From NCBI GenBank assembly GCA_940337035.1, contig OW679202.1, forward strand, positions 44,347,763 to 44,411,762: a stretch of DNA of 64,000 bases, written 5' to 3'. The notes beneath the pieces are model-generated. The model was not told the DNA's origin. It saw nothing but the letters and a program-made list of their open reading frames with translations, and did no database searches. Shown here one piece after another: positions 59,171-64,000 of this stretch. How positions within the stretch are numbered: position 1 is the first letter of the stretch; each line of letters starts with the position of its first letter. The position numbers were made by a program, and so were the translations under genes. The stretch comes from Agriotes lineatus. Taxonomy: Eukaryota; Arthropoda; Insecta; Coleoptera; Elateridae.

Positions 59171-59990
59171 CGGCAATCGCGTTAGCGTTAGTATGGTTGT
59201 TTCTACCAAACTGTACTTGTAGACATTTGGAATATTAAATTAGTTTTGTTAATTTATTTCGCAGTTTATTTATTTACATGTAAGTGAAGCAACAAGCTAA
59301 AGTTCTAAATCGGAAATATTACCCCTTGGCAAACTGCGCATATTAATTTGCTTGATTAACAATTTTTTCATGTATAGATTTGCAAATTATATCATTTCAT
59401 TATTATTTCCAGGTGAAAATACGTGGTCATCTCCGAGCAACATCGTCACCACAAACGTTAAAGTTATCTATGTGCATAATTTTCTATTTCTTTCACTATG
59501 TAATGCGTTGTTAATATACAAATTAAATATCAGAGAAACGCTGCAGCCTTTCCCTAATACAAATATGTCTCGTTGGATTTTATTTCTGTGTGTATACATA
59601 TTTGTGGACGCATATATTGTTCTGTTGTATATATTCAATGCATTTTTTATCTTTTCTTGCAATTATTTCCCAGAATATATACTTTAAAATCCTAATAATA
59701 TTATGTGCCTATTTTATAAAATCTCTTTGTTTTTCTATAATTTGAATCATAATAGATATATTCTTTCGTCAAACGGCCTTTCGGAACCCATTTTATCTTT
59801 GCAGTAGAATATTGTCCTAATACTCACTGCAATCTCTGTGTTGTAATTTTTGAATATACCTTGTAGATGGTGTTGCGTATACCAATTCGTCGATAATGGC
59901 TGTATAAAGTGCAATCTCTTTTTTAAAATAGGGGTTTTATAAATGTAATTTTCCACCTTCTGAAATTACCTTTTCTCTCCAGTATATAAC
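59171..59990. other. No gene called
   Basis: Frames at 59352-59687 (+) and 59468-59662 (-) overlap and are hydrophobic or low complexity, without family motifs. Confidence 0.4.
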
Positions 59991-59999
59991 TAATATAAA

Positions 60000-60265
60000 G
60001 ACTGCGAAATCCAGATCTCCATCAAACGATGTAAATTAGAATACTTGGACCACATCGTGAGGAACGAACAATGGTACGGTCTGCTACAGCTCATCCTGCT
60101 GAGCAAGATATATGGTAGGAGGGTCCTGTAAGAAGAAGGATTTCTTGGCTTCATAACCTGAGAAGCTGGTTCTCCACATCAACGACAGCGTTGTTTAAAG
60201 CAACAGCCGATAACATCAAGATATACATGTTGGTCGCCAGCATCCGGAACGGATAGGAACCACAA
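60000..60265 (+). pseudogene. Non-LTR C-terminal fragment
   Basis: One frame reads IKRCKLEYLDHIVRNEQWYG, then LLQLILLSKIYG and a RRI..L..LR.W-type stretch. This matches the RRKLEYLGH..R...Y.LLQLI..GK..G tail of insect non-LTR elements. Confidence 0.65.
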
Positions 60266-60679
60266 GAAGAAGAATATAACTAATAATTAATCTTACAAAA
60301 CTTTATCCAAATCTGTGGGTAGGTATTTCATCAATTCACTCTTAATTTTGACTTCTCCAGAGGCTATTTAATTTTTTATATTCATTGTTATTTCATTTCC
60401 TTATTGTATTGCAAGTGGGCTGGTATACTAGCCGCTATTTCATTACAATTCATTTGGAGATCACCTTCTCAGTGGATAATCAGATACTATTTTTATCCAC
60501 GCTTAATCTTAGCGTATCTCTTTCAAGGCAGTTTATAAGCACCTCATGGTATATGAGTTGCATTTTACTTACTGTTTAAGTTTTACAAAATGTTTAGTAT
60601 GTAGGTATCTTGAGTGGTTTTACCCGATAATTATTTGCCGCAAGGTGTCTCTCTGTTAACACTTCTAATTTACTCATTT

Positions 60680-60880
60680 TATGACCTCTGGGGGTCGTTC
60701 GACTGAGGGATTGACACATACCTAGTGTCACCTACCACCATTCTGAGTAAGTGTTTAAACCAATTTAGACTTCCTTTTTCAATCCGTTCCAAAACCGTCT
60801 CATCTGTCTTCATACGCTCAAGAATATATTCTTTTCTGATGTACTGTAATATGGACACTGTGACACTGAGGTGCAAATAA
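60680..60880 (-). pseudogene. Non-LTR C-terminal fragment
   Basis: On -: LQYIRKEYILERMKTDETVL then ERIEKGSLNWFKHLLRM fits the R...I.RIE.GSLRWFGH..RM tail motif. Isolated fragment. Confidence 0.55.
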
Positions 60881-61589
60881 CCTCTTCATCTAGGATGCCA
60901 TGGAACACCTCTTGCCGTTATCATAATTCCTCCAATAGGTTTTTTTCTTTTGCAAGAAAATTCCGTTCTCTCCCCAACGTTTCTGTTCTGTTGAATTCTG
61001 TGTATTATTTATTTCTTACCAAGGTTTGTACATCGTCATTGATAAGTATTTCAAATGTAGCGTTGTAATTCGTTAGATAGCACATTATATGCAAATGAAT
61101 TACACTGTAATCATTATATTTTTATATCAAAATTTTGATGTTTCAGCATTGCCTTGTAGATCCTTATTTTTACGTATATTACGTACTTGCTAACCGTTTC
61201 AATCTTATTAGGTGGTTCGGCGCACTTTTTTCTTCTTCACATTTGCTCGTTATTGCAGTGAAAATTGTAAAAATATGACCAAATTTAGTTACTTGTTAGC
61301 TAGTGTGTAGTGTAGTTACGTGAAAATTATGATTTTGTAAATGTGGTCCAGAAACTACAGAATAGATACTGCTTTGCTACTTTCCCAATTGTCGATATTA
61401 ATTTCTAAATTTTGCGTTTCAAATCTTCCTCACCATATGTTTCCTCTTCCATGACTTTAATTAACATTTTTTAAAAATATTCCCATCATCCTGACCTCAT
61501 TTATTCGTCTTCACCTATCAAATTACCATTTTCATCTACAATGTATAGGGTCTGTTTATATATTTGTTTTATTTTCTTAACTCTCTTAT

Positions 61590-64000
61590 AAGGGGGTTAA
61601 CGGCCGGTAAGGCCTTGATGTGGCATACTGATATGTCGAATAAGTATATTACAGTAAATATGGAGACGTACCTGCGAGTCACCACGTTCTCGTTCTTGCC
61701 TTCTGACTGTAGTCGTAATAGACTGGAGCTAACGGTGAAAAACGAAAGGCGAGTTTCCGGAGTCCTAAAACCGGACTTTTTGGACTATGGGAGCATACCC
61801 TGACGCAAACCCTGGTCCTTCAAGTATGGGGTTGGAGAGGTAGATCAGCAACCTACTATCTTTAAAAGTATATTAGATGCTAAAAATACCTCGGAAACAT
61901 GACGGAGCAAAATTAAGACAACGCTTGGTTATGAAAAGGGCTACGAGATTAGGAACAGGGAACATTCGTGGGATATCGGACATAATACCAGACATAGCAT
62001 TAGAACTAAAGAAATACAAATTAGACATTGTAGTTTTATCAGAAACAAAACGCAAAGAAAAGGGAAACGAAGAACTCGATAAATATATTCAGTTTTAGTC
62101 AGGCGTGGAGAAACATGAAAGAGCTAGTTCTGGAATAGCGCTGCTTGTTAAAAATGACCTAAAACAGTTCATGACAGATTACAATTATGTAGTAGAGAGA
62201 ATACTGATAATAACACTAAAAATCTATGGATTCGAAACTTTAATTGTGGCTCTATATGCTTAAATTGATTCCTCTGAGAATCAAACAAAATATCAATTTT
62301 ATGAAAAACCCTCAGATCTACTTTCAATAGCCAAAAGCCACCAGGATGTAATAGTGGCTGGAGATCTAAATGCCAGAATCAACGGGGAAGAAGATAGCGT
62401 TGTGGTGGGCAAATTTGTTAATAAGATAAAATAATAGTGGTAAAAGATTCATCAAAATAAGCAGTCAGTATAAATTGAAACTTGCTAATACATGCTTCGC
62501 ACAGAAAGGCGCTAACTGTGGAACCGATCCCAATATTCTTGTAGCTACATTAGTATTTGCATTTCCATATAAACATAATAATAGACCAAATAACACTCAT
62601 CACGAAAACAATAGTACAGAAGCTTTAAAACCTAAGAGATACAAGCTATACCTTCTACAAGAAGACCGTGTTAGAGACTTATATCAGAGACAATTAGCAA
62701 ATGAAATAAATGCTATAGAATTTTCAGACAACGTAGAAGTAGAGCATAAAAACAATAAAGGGGTATCCACAATATTAGAATGGCGACTCTTGGGGAATAT
62801 CGTCCTTAAACTTCCAAACCCTCACAACCAATATGGATAACAGACGACATACGTGAATTAATTAAAGAAAAACATGAACACTATAAAACATTTTCAACAC
62901 ACAGAACAGAAGCGAATAATAGAAACTATAAGGAAAAAATCGAGAATTGAGAAACAACTAAGTAGAAAAAAATACATTTTGGGAACAAATATGTAAGCAA
63001 ATTAATGCATATGTTGGAGGTTCAAGGTCCACAAAAAACAATTAAAAATTTAAAGAATAACAGTAGGAGAAAACCACTCTCAATAATTAAAAACGAACAG
63101 TGGAAAGAGTATTACGAGTGCTTGTTGATAGAGAGAAGAAAGGAATTCCCAATAGACGAAACGGAGTTAGAGGAGAATGAGGTATTTACATCTATCGACA
63201 TGAAAGAACTAAAAGAATGTGTAGGGGAAATGTAGAATGGGAGAGCGCCTGCACCAGGAGGTATACCGGCCGAATTTTATAAATATGGAGGAGAGGCAAT
63301 AATGGTTCGGTTGAAATATTTGATGAATTTGTGCTTGACACAACAAAAAACACCTAAAGAATGAAAAGAATATCATATCTATTCCTTTTCAAAAAAGGAA
63401 ATAGAAGAGACCAAAACTGCTATAGGGCTTTAAATGTAACAAGTTCCCTAAGCCGCCTCTGGGGAAAATTAATCCAAAAGAGATTAAGGCATCGCAGAGC
63501 GATTGGAGAGGATGAGAGCGGCTTCACACTGGAACGATCATGCGTAGACAACGGGTAATGGAAAAGAAAGGGAGCCCAAAACTAAGAACTATATAGGTAT
63601 AGCCTTTATTGATTTGAAGAAAGCTTATGATAATGTTCCATGAAATAAATTGATAAATCTGTACCAGCAATTACTTAATAAGAATCGTTATCGATCTATA
63701 TGAATTGGTTGAACTATGTTAAGTACTTACATACGGATGCGACGTATGGACTATGAAGGAAGGCGAATAACAGCAGTAGAAATGGACTATTTAAGAAGAA
63801 GCTCAAAGGTATCAAGACTGAAAAGAGTCCGAAATGAAGAAATACGAAATACAATGTCTGCTACAGATACAATCATTGACCGAATTGAGGAAAAAGTCTG
63901 ATATGATTTGGTCACATGGTTTGTATAGTAGATTCGAGGTGGTTCGAGCGAGTGTTTTCATGGCAACTCCAGGCGAGAAATAGAAGAGGCTGCAATGAGG
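61590..64000 (+). pseudogene. Degenerate non-LTR retrotransposon, runs off the window
   Basis: A leader at about 61590-61870 is followed by endonuclease: RATRLGTGNIRGISD (about 61938-61980), YKLDIVVLSETKRKEKG (62010-62065) and VIVAGDLNARINGEE (about 62350-62395). Linker: DRVRDLYQRQLANEINAIE. RT: FTSIDMKELKECVGEM, PGGIPAEFYKYGGEA, FKKGNRRDQNCYRALNV and AFIDLKKAYDNVP (about 63600-63640). C-terminal piece: VEMDYLRRSSKVSRLKRVRN then TDTIIDRIEEKV to the right edge. Stops and frameshifts occur throughout, and the YADD block appears deleted. Confidence 0.75.

Overview
The window looks like nuclear DNA of an arthropod, most likely an insect and possibly a beetle; the host is inferred, not proven. It is mostly AT-rich, has no bacterial-style gene packing, and I found no host gene I can defend. 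Almost every readable protein signal belongs to a transposable element: non-LTR retrotransposons of several lineages, a Ty3/Gypsy-type LTR element, a BEL/Pao relic, Tc1-like DNA transposon relics, foldback MITEs and short composite repeats.

The centrepiece is a nest at 17179-32047. A nearly complete I-clade-like non-LTR retrotransposon on the + strand (ORF1 with a zinc knuckle; ORF2 with endonuclease, reverse transcriptase and RNase H; short poly-A tail; likely target duplication) is split inside ORF2 by a 9.6-kb Gypsy-type LTR retrotransposon on the - strand (20916-30513). The inserted element has two almost identical 2523-bp LTRs, a gag ORF, and a pol ORF in order protease, RT, RNase H, integrase. 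A 4-bp direct repeat (acac) flanks it, and the ORF2 frame resumes exactly after the second copy, so the insertion is precise and recent.

Left side (1-17170): AT-rich spacer, a GACA-type repeat (S1), an RT relic broken by a foldback MITE, a 1.5-kb palindrome made of two inverted composite repeats (R2/R3) with tRNA-like A/B boxes, the ghost of a whole non-LTR element on the - strand (7105-10170), a second foldback MITE (14691-15356) and two more composite repeats (R4, R5).

Right side (32056-64000): a run of decayed non-LTR fragments on both strands, one 5'-truncated copy with a clean 13-bp target duplication (34111-34962), a BEL/Pao pol relic (about 36.8-38.2 kb), a GC-rich patch near 42 kb, head-to-head RT relics at 44.46 kb, a Jockey-type ORF1 relic, a second GACA repeat (S2), two inverted internally deleted Tc1-like copies, two inverted 14-16-bp minisatellites, a duplicated TATA-promoter-like unit near 58.7 and 59.1 kb, and a degenerate non-LTR element running off the right end. 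The genes do not form a cellular pathway; they work as copy-and-paste or cut-and-paste machinery, most of it dead. Only the two nested retrotransposons keep long open frames.
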